The notes under the pieces: model-generated
What the model was told of the DNA's origin: nothing
Database searches by the model: none
Seen by the model: the letters and a program-made list of their open reading frames with translations, nothing else
Shown here: positions 45,880 through 55,926 of the stretch, in pieces
Layout of the letters: every line of letters starts with the position of its first letter
How positions within the stretch are numbered: position 1 is the stretch's first letter
DNA from: Flavobacteriaceae bacterium
GTDB lineage: Bacteria > Bacteroidota > Bacteroidia > Flavobacteriales > Flavobacteriaceae
Length of the DNA stretch: 64,000 nt
NCBI GenBank assembly: GCA_021739635.1
Contig: JAIPBH010000012.1
Coordinates: forward strand, 1 to 64,000
Direction: 5' to 3'
Position numbers and translations under genes: made by a program

Positions 45880-46360
45880 TGTATTGTTATTTGTTTTAGC
45901 CTTTTCTTTTATTGTGGTGTCTTGTGATTCTAAGCGAGTTTATGACCAATATAAATCTGTTCCAGATGAATGGAATAAAGACTCTATAATTTCGTTTAAA
46001 ATAAATCCACCAGACTCAACAAAGGCCTATAATTTATTTGTGAATTTAAGAAACACCAATAATTACAAGTACAGCAACATATTTTTAATTGTTGAAATGG
46101 TTTTTCCTCACGGTAAAACCATCAAAGACACTTTGGAATATAGAATGGCTGACCCAAGTGGTAAATTATTAGGCACAGGCCTAATGGATATTAAAGAAAA
46201 CAAGCTTTGGTATAAAGAAGAAGTTGTGTTTAAAGAGGCAGGAGAATACAAGGTAAATATTCAGCAGGCCATGAGAGAAAACGGGAAAGTAAACGGAGTT
46301 GTTTCTTTAGAAGGTATTACAGATATTGGTTTTAGAATAGAAAATCCAACGAGCAATTAA
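45866..46360 (+). CDS. gldH: Gliding motility lipoprotein GldH
   Basis: A lipoprotein required for gliding in Flavobacterium. From ATG 45866 it has 164 residues with lipobox VVSC (Cys20). Family features are FVNLRNTNNYKYSNIFLIVE, the FPHGK segment and SLEGITDIGFRIE near the end. A longer open frame reaching back to 45788 lacks a signal peptide, so ATG 45866 or 45869 is preferred. It overlaps ricT by 14 bp and precedes the PBP1A gene by 8 bp. The grouping ricT-gldH-mrcA is common in the family. Confidence 0.9.
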   Translation: MMRNSVLLFVLAFSFIVVSCDSKRVYDQYKSVPDEWNKDSIISFKINPPDSTKAYNLFVNLRNTNNYKYSNIFLIVEMVFPHGKTIKDTLEYRMADPSGKLLGTGLMDIKENKLWYKEEVVFKEAGEYKVNIQQAMRENGKVNGVVSLEGITDIGFRIENPTSN

Positions 46361-46368
46361 TTTTAAGT

Positions 46369-48702
46369 ATGGCAAAAGCAAAAAAAACAGAAAACACTCA
46401 AGGGTTTGATACATATGTGCGTTGGTTTTGGATGTTGTTTTCAGCAGGAATTCTATTTGTAATTCTAGTTTTTTCATTAGCATCATGGGGCGTTTTTGGA
46501 GAACTTCCAGATCATACACAATTAGAAAACACTGATACAAATCTAGCAACAGAAATCATCTCTTCTGATGGGAAAACATTAGGAAAATTTTATTTAAATG
46601 ATAATAGAACGCCAATAGGTTTTGATGAATTACCAAAACATTTGGTGGATGCTTTAATTGCTACTGAAGATGCTAGATATTATGAACATTCTGGTATAGA
46701 TTTAAGAGGTACTTTACGAGCTATTTTTAAATTAGGTCAAGGTGGTGGAGCAAGTACCATTTCACAACAATTAGCAAAGCAATTATTTCATGGAGAAGGT
46801 TCTAAAAACACGTTAGGAAGATTAACCCAAAAAATAAAAGAGTGGATTATTGCTATCCGTTTAGAGCGTCAATATACCAAAGAAGAAATCATAGCTCAAT
46901 ATTTTAATATTTATGATTTTGGGAATAATGCCGATGGTATTAGAAGTGCATCCAGAATTTATTTTGGGAAAGAACCTAAAGATTTAGATATAAAAGAATC
47001 TGCTATGTTGGTTGGGATGTTTAAAAATTCGTCTCTTTATAATCCTAGACCAAACAAAAATCCTACTGGAGTCAAAAACAGGCGCAATGTTGTATTAGCT
47101 CAAATGGAAAAATATGATTATATAACAGAACAGGTAAAAGATTCACTTCAAAAAACAGAATTAGATTTAAATTACAATCCAGAATCACATCGAGAAGGCA
47201 TTGCCACTTATTTTAGAACGTATTTAGATGGGTTTATGAAAGATTGGATAAAAAACAATCCAAAGCCAGACGGAACAAAATGGAGTTTATACAATGATGG
47301 CTTAAAAGTATATACAACCATTGATTCCAGAATGCAACAATATGCAGAAGATGCTGTACAACAGCATATGCCTAGGTTGCAATCAGAGTTTTTTAATCAA
47401 AATACACCTAGTAGAAATCCTACGGCTCCTTTTTTAGAGCTTGATCAAAGTGAGATTGACGCGTTGATGAATCGTTCTATGAAACAGTCTGAGCGTTGGA
47501 GAAAAATGAAATATGATTTAGGAAAGTCTGATGCCGAAATAAAAGCATCTTTCTACAAACCAACTCAAATGAGTATTTTCTCTTGGAAAGGAGAAATTGA
47601 TACCATCATGAAGCCAATAGATTCAATGCGTTATTATAAATCTTTTTTACATACGGGCTTAATGTCAATGGATCCACAAACAGGCCATGTTAAAGCTTGG
47701 GTAGGTGGGATTAATTACAGACATTTTCAGTATGACCATGTAAAAACGGGTAAGCGTCAAGTAGGTTCAACATTTAAACCTTTTGTGTATTCAGCGGCTA
47801 TTGATCAGTTACATTTATCTCCATGCGATATGCTTCCAAGGTCACAAATAACCATTGAAGCAGGTAAATATGGAAATCCTGAATCATGGTCGCCAAAGAA
47901 TTCTGATGGTGATTATGGAGGCTTTATGACTTTAAAAGATGCCTTAGCAAATTCTGTTAATACTATTACAGCAAGAGTTATGGACAAAGTAGGACCACAA
48001 CCAGTTGTAGATTTAGTTAAGAAATTAGGGGTTGAATCAGAAGTACTTGCTGTCCCATCAATAGCCTTAGGAACAGCAGATTTAAGCGTTTACGAAATGG
48101 TAGGAGCTTATGCAACTTTTGCAAATAAAGGTGTTTATACAAAACCAGTAATGGTCACTACTATAGTAGATAAAAACGACACTGTTTTATACCAATTTAC
48201 CCCAGAAACCAGAGATGTTTTAAGTGAAGAAACTGCTTATGTAACGGTTAAGCTTATGGAAGGAGTTACCCAATCTGGTTCAGGTGCAAGATTACGAACA
48301 TCAGGAGCAGAAGCATATAGGGCCGATTATAGAGAGGTAATAACTGGTTATCCGTATCAGTTTACAAATCCAATTGCAGGAAAAACTGGTACAACTCAAA
48401 ACCAAAGTGATGGTTGGTTTATGGGAATGGTACCTAATTTGGTAACTGGTGTATGGGTTGGTGCAGAAGATAGAGCAGCTCATTTTAGAACCATTACATA
48501 TGGACAAGGAGCTGCTATGGCATTACCAATGTGGGGCATTTATATGAAAAGTTGTTATGCTGATAAGGACTTAAATGTTTCTTTGGCTGATTTTGATGTT
48601 CCTGTTGATCTTTCTATAAATGTAGATTGCACTAATGCTTCTGCAGAAAATGCTGATGGAACTAAGGTTAAGGATGACGTTCCAGATGACTTAGACTTTT
48701 AA
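46369..48702 (+). CDS. mrcA: Penicillin-binding protein 1A-type
   Basis: A bifunctional peptidoglycan glycosyltransferase/transpeptidase, anchored by one helix (residues 22-44). The GT51 domain shows EDARYYEHSGID, STISQQLAKQLF and the YLG-type region. The transpeptidase domain has the SxxK serine in GSTFKPF, SVN in ANSVNTI and KTG in GKTGTTQ. The 777-residue length and arrangement are typical of Bacteroidota PBP1A. It lies 8 bp after gldH, probably same transcript, and has its own terminator. Confidence 0.95.
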   Translation: MAKAKKTENTQGFDTYVRWFWMLFSAGILFVILVFSLASWGVFGELPDHTQLENTDTNLATEIISSDGKTLGKFYLNDNRTPIGFDELPKHLVDALIATEDARYYEHSGIDLRGTLRAIFKLGQGGGASTISQQLAKQLFHGEGSKNTLGRLTQKIKEWIIAIRLERQYTKEEIIAQYFNIYDFGNNADGIRSASRIYFGKEPKDLDIKESAMLVGMFKNSSLYNPRPNKNPTGVKNRRNVVLAQMEKYDYITEQVKDSLQKTELDLNYNPESHREGIATYFRTYLDGFMKDWIKNNPKPDGTKWSLYNDGLKVYTTIDSRMQQYAEDAVQQHMPRLQSEFFNQNTPSRNPTAPFLELDQSEIDALMNRSMKQSERWRKMKYDLGKSDAEIKASFYKPTQMSIFSWKGEIDTIMKPIDSMRYYKSFLHTGLMSMDPQTGHVKAWVGGINYRHFQYDHVKTGKRQVGSTFKPFVYSAAIDQLHLSPCDMLPRSQITIEAGKYGNPESWSPKNSDGDYGGFMTLKDALANSVNTITARVMDKVGPQPVVDLVKKLGVESEVLAVPSIALGTADLSVYEMVGAYATFANKGVYTKPVMVTTIVDKNDTVLYQFTPETRDVLSEETAYVTVKLMEGVTQSGSGARLRTSGAEAYRADYREVITGYPYQFTNPIAGKTGTTQNQSDGWFMGMVPNLVTGVWVGAEDRAAHFRTITYGQGAAMALPMWGIYMKSCYADKDLNVSLADFDVPVDLSINVDCTNASAENADGTKVKDDVPDDLDF

Positions 48703-48710
48703 AAATCAAG

Positions 48711-48738
48711 AGCCATTCTTTTTAGAATGGCTTTTTTA
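48711..48738 (+). terminator. Terminator after mrcA
   Basis: AGCCATTCT (48711-48719) pairs with AGAATGGCT (48724-48732), followed by TTTTT. It covers an upstream in-frame ATG at 48727 of the next gene, which is therefore not its start. Confidence 0.85.
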
Positions 48739-48771
48739 TTTTGTATTTTTAAAACAACAAAACTAAACATA

Positions 48772-49473
48772 ATGATTAATAAGAAAGTAGCAAACGTTCA
48801 TGTAGCACTTCAAGGCATTTCAAATAATATGACTTTAATGATTGGAGGCTTTGGGTTAAGCGGTATTCCAGAAAATGCTATTGCTAAATTGGTAAAACTT
48901 GGTGTTTCAGAATTAACATGTATTTCAAATAATGCAGGCGTTGATGATTTTGGTTTAGGACTTTTACTTCAAAACAAACAAATCAAGAAAATGATATCAT
49001 CTTATGTTGGTGAGAATGATGAATTTGAGCGTCAAATGCTTTCAGGTGAATTAGAGGTAGAATTAATACCTCAAGGCACTTTAGCAGAACGCTGTAGAGC
49101 AGCTCAAGCGGGTTTTCCAGCTATATATACACCAGCGGGTTTTGGAACAGAAGTAGCCATTGGAAAAGAAACTAGAGAGTTTGATGGGAAAATGTATGTT
49201 TTGGAGCATGCTTTTAAAGCAGACTTTTCCTTTGTAAAAGCATGGAAAGGAGATGAAGCAGGAAACTTAATTTTTAAAGGAACTGCAAGAAATTTTAATC
49301 CAAACATGTGCGGCGCAGCAACTATAACGGTTGCTGAGGTTGAAGAGTTATTACCAGTAGGAAGTTTAGACCCAAATCAAATTCACATTCCAGGAATATT
49401 TGTGCAGCGCATTTTTCAAGGTGAAGTTTATGAGAAACGAATTGAACAAAGAACCGTTAGACAAAAAGTATAA
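48772..49473 (+). CDS. scoA: 3-oxoacid CoA-transferase subunit A
   Basis: Subunit A of succinyl-CoA:3-ketoacid CoA-transferase, activating acetoacetate with succinyl-CoA. The 233-residue protein shows the [15 protein letters not shown] motif near residue 23, then EFGLG-type and [16 protein letters not shown] segments. ATG 48772 is chosen because the in-frame ATG at 48727 lies in the mrcA terminator. A TATTTTTA box lies at 48744-48751. Subunit B follows 2 bp later. Confidence 0.93.
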   Translation: MINKKVANVHVALQGISNNMTLMIGGFGLSGIPENAIAKLVKLGVSELTCISNNAGVDDFGLGLLLQNKQIKKMISSYVGENDEFERQMLSGELEVELIPQGTLAERCRAAQAGFPAIYTPAGFGTEVAIGKETREFDGKMYVLEHAFKADFSFVKAWKGDEAGNLIFKGTARNFNPNMCGAATITVAEVEELLPVGSLDPNQIHIPGIFVQRIFQGEVYEKRIEQRTVRQKV

Positions 49474-49475
49474 GT

Positions 49476-50129
49476 ATGTTAGATAAAATAGGTATTGCTA
49501 AACGTATTGCAAAAGAGGTAAAAGATGGGTATTATGTAAATCTAGGAATTGGTATTCCAACTTTGGTAGCCAATTTTGTAAGAGATGATATTGAAGTTGA
49601 ATTTCAAAGTGAGAATGGAGTTTTAGGAATGGGACCATTTCCTTTTGATGGAGAAGAAGATGCAGATATTATTAATGCAGGAAAGCAAACAATTACAACC
49701 TTACCAGGAGCTAGTTTTTTTGATTCAGCTATGAGTTTTTCTATGATTAGAGGGAAGCATGTTGACCTTACTATTTTAGGAGCTATGGAAGTGTCTGAAA
49801 ATGGAGATATTGCCAATTGGAAAATTCCTGGTCATATGGTAAAAGGTATGGGTGGCGCTATGGATTTGGTAGCAAGTGCTGAGAATATTATTGTAGCTAT
49901 GATGCATACCAATAAAGCTGGAGAGTCTAAATTACTTAAAAGATGCTCTCTTCCATTAACAGGTGTAGGCTGTGTCAAAAAAATTGTTTCTAATTTGGCT
50001 GTTATAGAAGTTACAGATATAGGGTTTAAACTTTTAGAACGAGCACCAGGTGTATCTGTTGAGGAGATTGTAATAGCTACAGAAGGGACTTTAATTGTTG
50101 AAGGAGATATCCCAGAAATGATACTTTAA
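49476..50129 (+). CDS. scoB: 3-oxoacid CoA-transferase subunit B
   Basis: Subunit B carrying the catalytic glutamate in QSENGVLGMGPFP (about residue 49). The 217-residue protein also has the NLGIGIPT motif near the start and a LGAMEVSENGDIANW segment. It is complete and 2 bp from scoA. Together they use ketone bodies or short-chain 3-oxo acids for energy. No terminator is obvious; the gene-poor stretch 50130-50750 follows. Confidence 0.95.
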   Translation: MLDKIGIAKRIAKEVKDGYYVNLGIGIPTLVANFVRDDIEVEFQSENGVLGMGPFPFDGEEDADIINAGKQTITTLPGASFFDSAMSFSMIRGKHVDLTILGAMEVSENGDIANWKIPGHMVKGMGGAMDLVASAENIIVAMMHTNKAGESKLLKRCSLPLTGVGCVKKIVSNLAVIEVTDIGFKLLERAPGVSVEEIVIATEGTLIVEGDIPEMIL

Positions 50130-50750
50130 ACACATAAAAAGTAAGAAAAATAATCCGTTAATTAGATTTAATTGCATTTCATCGATTTTTAACAGTTTTT
50201 TGACGAAATAATAAATTTTTTTACTACTTTTATAATCCCCAAATAAACCAAATTATAATAAAACAGATTCCCAAATCTACCATAAACTAACAACTTATGA
50301 ATTTTGCAACAAAACTACCAGAACAACCTACAAATATTGATAGTAAATTTAAAGAAACTCTCCGTGAGAATTTACGTTTTTTAAAAAGTTTAATGTATCT
50401 AACAAAAAAAGTGTTTATGCTATAAACCTTTAAAAAGCATGTATGATCAGTTAATTTTTTTCAACGAAACTTACTTTCATTTGCTCTCTAATTTATATTC
50501 AATAATTACAGATGTTATAAGATTATCGAGTTTATCTTTTATAAAAAGAGGCCATAAATTTTTTCTATTTTAGATTGGGTTTTTATACCAGAAATTACTA
50601 ATCAAATATCTTCACAAATTTTAATTACGGATTTACCGTAATTGTTAATAACATATTTATAAAGCTCATATTTTTTTTTAGTTATTTAAATAAAAGAAGT
50701 TATTTTTAGAATCAATTTTGCTATTAACTAACTTAAAATCAATAACTATT
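50130..50750. other. Gene-poor AT-rich stretch with two tiny open frames
   Basis: No gene of normal size is visible. A 42-codon frame on the plus strand (50297-50425, MNFATKLPEQPTNID...) has a tail resembling the first helix of XRE repressors (FKETLRENLRFLK) and may be a decayed regulator. A 44-codon frame (50439-50573) matches nothing I know. The rest is AT-rich. Both frames could be chance. Confidence 0.5.
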
Positions 50751-53700
50751 ATGAAGAAAAATTTCCTTCCATTTCTTTTTTGTTTATTTACTTTATTCTC
50801 TTTCTCACAAAACAATTCTTTATGGGAAAAAGTGACAACAATTACCAATAACTCTAAAGTTAAAACAAGTAATAAAACAATAAAAAACCCACAGGTTTAT
50901 TCTCTAAACATAGAAAGTTTAATAGATGAACTAAGTAAAGCACCAAACCGCAGTAGTAAATCAAGAAAATCTAGCGTAGTAATCTCTTTTCCAGCATCTG
51001 ATGGAGTTTTTAAAAATTATAGAATAATTGAAGCCTCAAATTTTGATACTGAGTTGCAAGCAAAGTACCCTAATATTAGGTCATATGCAGGTCAAGGAAT
51101 TGAAGACCCATCAGAGGTTATTAGATTTAGTGTTTCTCCACAAGGTTTACAAAGTATGACTTTGTCAACAAATCAAAAAGCTACTTTTATTGAGCCATAC
51201 ACAGAAGACGCATTGTATTATACAGTTTTTGACAGATCTCAAAAAAAGGATACAGATGATGGTTTTGTTTGTGAAGTAACCAATGAGATGAATAAAACCT
51301 TGAATAAAGGAGCATCAACGATGAAAAATGCAGATGATTCTATTCTTAGAACCTATAGATTGGCAATGTCTGCAACAGGAGAATACACCGCGTACCACGG
51401 AGGAACTAAGGCTGCAGCTTTAGCAGCAATGAATGCAACAATGACTAGAGTAAATGGTGTATTTGAAAATGATTTTAATGTGACTATGGTTTTAATTGCT
51501 AATACAGATGCTGTCATTTATACAAATTCAAGTACAGACCCCTATGGCAGTACAACAACAAATTATAACAGTCAATTACAATCTACTTTAACAAGTGTTA
51601 TTGGTGAAGCAAATTATGATATTGGGCATTTAGTTGCAAATCTTCAAAATAATGGTAACGCAGGTTGTATAGGATGCGTATGTACTAATGGACAAAAGGG
51701 TAGTGGATGGACTTCATACAGCACACCATCAGGAGTTAATTTTGATATTGATTATGTGGCTCATGAAATGGGACATCAATTTGGTGCTAACCACACTTGG
51801 ACATTTAATGGCAATGAAGGGTCAGGAGCTCAAATGGAACCAGGAAGCGGCTCAACTATTATGGGTTATGCAGGAATTACAGGAGCAACCTATGATGTAC
51901 AACCACATAGTGATGCTTATTTTCACGCAAAATCTATTCAGCAAGTTACAGATTATGTAAAAAGCACAAGTTGTCAAACAGATACTAATACAGGTAATGC
52001 TGTTCCAACCGTAAATGCAGGAACTGATTTTACAATTCCAAAAGGAACACCCTTTGTTTTAACAGGAATAGGTTTAGACGCTAACCCTGGAGATGTTCTA
52101 ACTTTTTGTTGGGAACAATTTGACCAAAACAATGCAGTCACAAAATTACCTAGTACAACAGCAACTGCAGGTGTTGCTTTTAGAAGTTATTTGCCAACCA
52201 CAGATAATAAACGGTATTTTCCTAATTTGTCTGTAGTTAAAACGGGCGCGACATCATGGACTTGGGAAGCTGTACCAAATGTTGCAAGAACTTTAAATTT
52301 CCGTTTAACGGTAAGGGATAACAGAGCTGGAGGAGCAGCAAATAATAGTGATGATATGATTGTATCAGTTAATGGTACAGCTGGGCCATTTGTTGTTAAC
52401 TCACCAAATACTAATATTGTATGGAATGTTGGAACAACTCAAAGCGTTACATGGGCAGTTGCTGGTACAACAGCAAATGGAGTGAATGCTGCAAATGTTG
52501 ATATTTTCTTATCAACCGATGGAGGAGAAACCTATCCTATTGCATTAGCAACAGGTGTTCCTAACAACGGTTCTGCAGATATTTTAGTTCCTAATAATGT
52601 TGGAACCCAGAATCGAATCATGGTGAAAGGTTCAAATCACATTTTCTTTGATATTTCTAATACAAATTTTTCTATAGAAGGTCAGGTAGTTTGTAATGCA
52701 ACCGTTCCAACAGGATTGTCAGCTTCTAATATTAGTACAAACTCTGCAAACATTTCTTGGGGAGCAGTTCCAGGAGCATCATATGATTTGCAATATAGAC
52801 AAGTTGGAGCAGGTTCTTGGACTACTGTTGCAGTTAATGGTATTTCTCAAGCATTATCTGGATTAAGTCCTTTAACTCAATATGAGGCTCAAGTAAGAAG
52901 TAAATGTCCAGATAATGCCACATCAATTTATAGTAGTTCTATTAACTTTACAACGAGCGATGTCCAATTAAATTATTGTTCTTCTGCAAGTACCAACGTT
53001 AACGATGAGTATATTGGTCGTGTTCAATTAAACACTATTAATAATGCTTCTGGAGCTCAGTTTTATAGCGATTTTACAGCAGTTTCTACTACATTAACCA
53101 AAGAGTCACAATATACTATTTCTATAACACCAACTTGGACTGGTACTGTATATAACGAAGGATATTCGGTTTGGATTGATTACAACAGAGATGGCGATTT
53201 TGCTGATGCAGGGGAACAAATATTTTCAAAAATTGCTTCAAAAACAACACCAGTAACAGGCACATTTACTATTCCTACATCAGCAGTAGAAAGTTCAACA
53301 AGAATGCGTGTTTCCATGAAGTATAATGGCGTTCCAACCTCTTGTGAAACCTTTACTTATGGTGAAGTTGAAGATTACACCGTTATTATTGAAGGTTCAG
53401 GTCCAGATACAGTAGCTCCAATAATTACTTTAAATGGAGCATCAACAGTTAATTTAAATTTAGGTGACACTTACACAGAACTTGGTGCAATGGCCACAGA
53501 TGATGTCGACGGCAATTTAACATCAAGTATCATTATTGGTGGAGATGTGGTTAATTCCAATATTGCCGGTACTTATCTTGTAACTTATAACGTTAGTGAC
53601 ACTGCAGGTAATGCAGCAACACAAGTAACAAGAACTATAAATGTAATTCCAGACACAACAGCGCCACTTATAACCTTAAATGGAGCAAGCACTATAAACT

Positions 53701-55160
53701 TAAATATAGGTGGAACTTATACGGAACTTGGTGCAACGGCTACAGATAATGTTGACGGGGATTTAACATCAAGTATTATTATTGGTGGAGATACTGTAAA
53801 TACTAGTATTGCAGGCACATATTTAGTAACATATAATGTTAGTGATGCTGCAGGCAATGCCGCTACAGAAATTGTAAGAACCGTTATTGTGGCTGCAGAT
53901 ACCATAGCCCCAATAATTAGTTTAAACGGTACATCAACCATTAATTTAACTATTGGCGATACGTATAACGAGCAAGGCGCTACCGCTTCTGATAATGTTG
54001 ATGGCGATTTAACATCAAGTATTATTATTGGTGGTGATACTGTAAACACGAATGTTCCTGGAACTTATTTAGTAAGCTATAACGTAAGTGATTCTTCAGG
54101 AAATGCTGCAAACCAAGTGATAAGAACAGTTATTGTTGCACCAGATACTATTGTACCAATTATCACATTAAACGGCTCTTCAGTTATTGATTTAACAGTA
54201 GGTAACACGTATACCGAACTTGGAGCTATAGCTATTGATAATGTAGATGGTAATTTAACTTCAAGTATTATTATTGCTGGAGATGTTGTTAATGCCAATA
54301 TAGAAGGAACGTATGTAGTAACTTATAATGTTAGTGATAATGCAGGTAATGCAGCTACACAAGTTATAAGAACCGTTAATATCAATCCCGTTATAAGTAA
54401 TGTATTATTAAATCAGGGATATTTTGAAACTGGTTGGGATGGATGGCAAGATGGTGGAAGTGATTGCGCTCGTTATGCAGGATCTCGCTCTTATGAAGGG
54501 ACTTATTCTATTTATATTAGAGATAATTCAGGTACAGTTTCAGCTATGACTTCTCCAGCATTTAATTTAACAACATTTGCTCAGGTAGAAGTTAGCTTTT
54601 ATTTTTATGCAAATAGTATGGAAGTAGGAGAAGATTTTTGGTTGCGTTACTATAATGGTTCTACTTGGAGTACAGTTGCATCGTATGCTAGAGGGACAAA
54701 CTTTAACAATAACACATTTTATACAGCTACTGTAACATTAGATGCTGCTCAATATAGCTTTGCCACAAATTCGCAATTCCGTTTCCAGTGTGATGCAAGT
54801 GCTAATGATGATTTAGTTTATATCGATCAAGTTACCATAACAGGAATTTCAGGAATAGCAAAAGGTAATAATAATAACCTAATTGCTTTGGGGCCTTTTG
54901 ATAGACCAGATTTAAATGATCAAGAATCTATGGATGAAGACTTTAAAGTGTATCCAAATCCAACAAAAGATATTTTAAATGTTAAGGTGTTTGGAATAGA
55001 GTCAGCTAATTTCAGAATAGTGAATGTATTAGGACAAATCGTAAAATCAGGAAAAATAACTAATAAAAAAATAGATATATCAGCGCTTCAAAGTGGGATG
55101 TATATTATTGAAGTTAATGATGGAGAAGAAGTATTAACAAAAAGGTTTGTTAAAGAATAA
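50751..55160 (+). CDS. Secreted reprolysin-type metallopeptidase with T9SS sorting domain
   Basis: A 1469-residue exported zinc protease. A signal peptide (ends FSQ) and propeptide are followed by the metal site HEMGHQFGANH (residues 338-348), a PKD-like segment (about 415-545), a fibronectin type III domain (about 650-738), a GEVED domain (about 742-880), four DUF5011/HYR-like repeats (about 884-1215), a jelly-roll-like domain (about 1220-1365) and a type IX sorting domain with YPNPTKDILNVK and GMYIIEV near the end. ATG 50751 gives a good signal peptide; the longer TTG start at 50718 does not. It should be moved across the outer membrane by the type IX system. The substrate is unknown. Confidence 0.92.
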   Translation: MKKNFLPFLFCLFTLFSFSQNNSLWEKVTTITNNSKVKTSNKTIKNPQVYSLNIESLIDELSKAPNRSSKSRKSSVVISFPASDGVFKNYRIIEASNFDTELQAKYPNIRSYAGQGIEDPSEVIRFSVSPQGLQSMTLSTNQKATFIEPYTEDALYYTVFDRSQKKDTDDGFVCEVTNEMNKTLNKGASTMKNADDSILRTYRLAMSATGEYTAYHGGTKAAALAAMNATMTRVNGVFENDFNVTMVLIANTDAVIYTNSSTDPYGSTTTNYNSQLQSTLTSVIGEANYDIGHLVANLQNNGNAGCIGCVCTNGQKGSGWTSYSTPSGVNFDIDYVAHEMGHQFGANHTWTFNGNEGSGAQMEPGSGSTIMGYAGITGATYDVQPHSDAYFHAKSIQQVTDYVKSTSCQTDTNTGNAVPTVNAGTDFTIPKGTPFVLTGIGLDANPGDVLTFCWEQFDQNNAVTKLPSTTATAGVAFRSYLPTTDNKRYFPNLSVVKTGATSWTWEAVPNVARTLNFRLTVRDNRAGGAANNSDDMIVSVNGTAGPFVVNSPNTNIVWNVGTTQSVTWAVAGTTANGVNAANVDIFLSTDGGETYPIALATGVPNNGSADILVPNNVGTQNRIMVKGSNHIFFDISNTNFSIEGQVVCNATVPTGLSASNISTNSANISWGAVPGASYDLQYRQVGAGSWTTVAVNGISQALSGLSPLTQYEAQVRSKCPDNATSIYSSSINFTTSDVQLNYCSSASTNVNDEYIGRVQLNTINNASGAQFYSDFTAVSTTLTKESQYTISITPTWTGTVYNEGYSVWIDYNRDGDFADAGEQIFSKIASKTTPVTGTFTIPTSAVESSTRMRVSMKYNGVPTSCETFTYGEVEDYTVIIEGSGPDTVAPIITLNGASTVNLNLGDTYTELGAMATDDVDGNLTSSIIIGGDVVNSNIAGTYLVTYNVSDTAGNAATQVTRTINVIPDTTAPLITLNGASTINLNIGGTYTELGATATDNVDGDLTSSIIIGGDTVNTSIAGTYLVTYNVSDAAGNAATEIVRTVIVAADTIAPIISLNGTSTINLTIGDTYNEQGATASDNVDGDLTSSIIIGGDTVNTNVPGTYLVSYNVSDSSGNAANQVIRTVIVAPDTIVPIITLNGSSVIDLTVGNTYTELGAIAIDNVDGNLTSSIIIAGDVVNANIEGTYVVTYNVSDNAGNAATQVIRTVNINPVISNVLLNQGYFETGWDGWQDGGSDCARYAGSRSYEGTYSIYIRDNSGTVSAMTSPAFNLTTFAQVEVSFYFYANSMEVGEDFWLRYYNGSTWSTVASYARGTNFNNNTFYTATVTLDAAQYSFATNSQFRFQCDASANDDLVYIDQVTITGISGIAKGNNNNLIALGPFDRPDLNDQESMDEDFKVYPNPTKDILNVKVFGIESANFRIVNVLGQIVKSGKITNKKIDISALQSGMYIIEVNDGEEVLTKRFVKE
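53405..54390 (+). repeat. Four tandem DUF5011-like domain repeats within the peptidase gene
   Basis: Four units of about 240-246 bp encode copies of D-T-x-x-P-I-I-x-L-N-G, with DNVDG(N/D)LTSSIII and TYLVTYNVSD in each. The second and third copies are close at DNA level around 53754-53833 and 54003-54060. Confidence 0.85.
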
Positions 55161-55182
55161 ATAAAATTTTTTACAATAATTT

Positions 55183-55215
55183 AAAAAGTCCAGATGTAAT
55201 GTCTGGACTTTTTTA
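55183..55215 (+). terminator. Terminator after the metallopeptidase gene
   Basis: AAAAAGTCCAGA (55183-55194) pairs perfectly with TCTGGACTTTTT (55202-55213) around TGTAATG. The stem is symmetrical in A and T runs and may also end the convergent transcript. Confidence 0.9.
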
Positions 55216-55926
55216 TATATAAATAATGTCACCTGTTGTTAAAAGAGTGTCACCTCTTAAACGTAAAAATATTTGAGCGACTGCAATCGTGTCTTTTTGG
55301 CAATAGGTTATAATTCGGTCTATTCCATTTTCTTCATAATATACTCGATACACTTCGCTGCCATCTATATCATCTTTTGGTGATGGGATGCCTAAAACGT
55401 TGGTTAATAATTTTAAAGAAGTATAGGTTTTATAATCACCAAATTTCCATAATTCTAAAGTATCTAAATGAGGAACTTCCCAGGGTTTCTTTCCAAAAAG
55501 ATTGAGTTTATATGGTAATTCAATATTGTTTATAATCATTCGACGAGCTATATAAGGAAAGTCAAATTCTTTACCATTATGAGCACAAAGTAAATGTTTA
55601 CTTTCACTAAAATGTGAAATAAGTAGGTTTTTAAAATCTTTTAAAATTTTAATTTCATCACCATAAAATGAGGTAACTCTAAAGTTTCTAATGTCTCCTC
55701 TAAAAGTAAAATACCCAACGGAAATACATATTATTTTTCCAAATTCTGCCCAAATTCCAGCTCTTTCATAAAACGCTTCAGGACTTTCATCTTCTTTTCT
55801 TTGATATTGAGATTTGTGTTCCCATAAAGCTTGTTTGGTTTCATTTAAATCAGAAAAATACTGTGCTTCTGGAACAGTTTCAATATCCAAAAACAATATA
55901 TTTTCAAGATTTAGTTTTGTGATCAT
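55213..55926 (-). CDS. 3'-5' exonuclease, DEDD family (PolB-exonuclease-like)
   Basis: A 237-residue nuclease of the DnaQ-like superfamily. The first acidic pair is in FLDIETVPE (residues 12-20), the second motif in LCAHNGKEFDFPYIARRM and the third near YCQKDTIAVAQIFLRL with the final Asp. It is a stand-alone exonuclease of unknown cellular role. It overlaps the upstream serine hydrolase gene by 4 bp (ATGA), so the two are translationally coupled, which says nothing about a shared function. Confidence 0.85.
   Translation of the reverse strand: MITKLNLENILFLDIETVPEAQYFSDLNETKQALWEHKSQYQRKEDESPEAFYERAGIWAEFGKIICISVGYFTFRGDIRNFRVTSFYGDEIKILKDFKNLLISHFSESKHLLCAHNGKEFDFPYIARRMIINNIELPYKLNLFGKKPWEVPHLDTLELWKFGDYKTYTSLKLLTNVLGIPSPKDDIDGSEVYRVYYEENGIDRIITYCQKDTIAVAQIFLRLRGDTLLTTGDIIYI

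Noticed and set aside
48727-48771. Upstream ATG of scoA
   Set aside because: Lies in the stem of the mrcA terminator; the ATG at 48772 gives the family N-terminus.
53717-54298. Two minus-strand frames of about 73-110 codons in the peptidase repeats
   Set aside because: They arise from repeat periodicity of the DUF5011 region and mirror each other; no start context.
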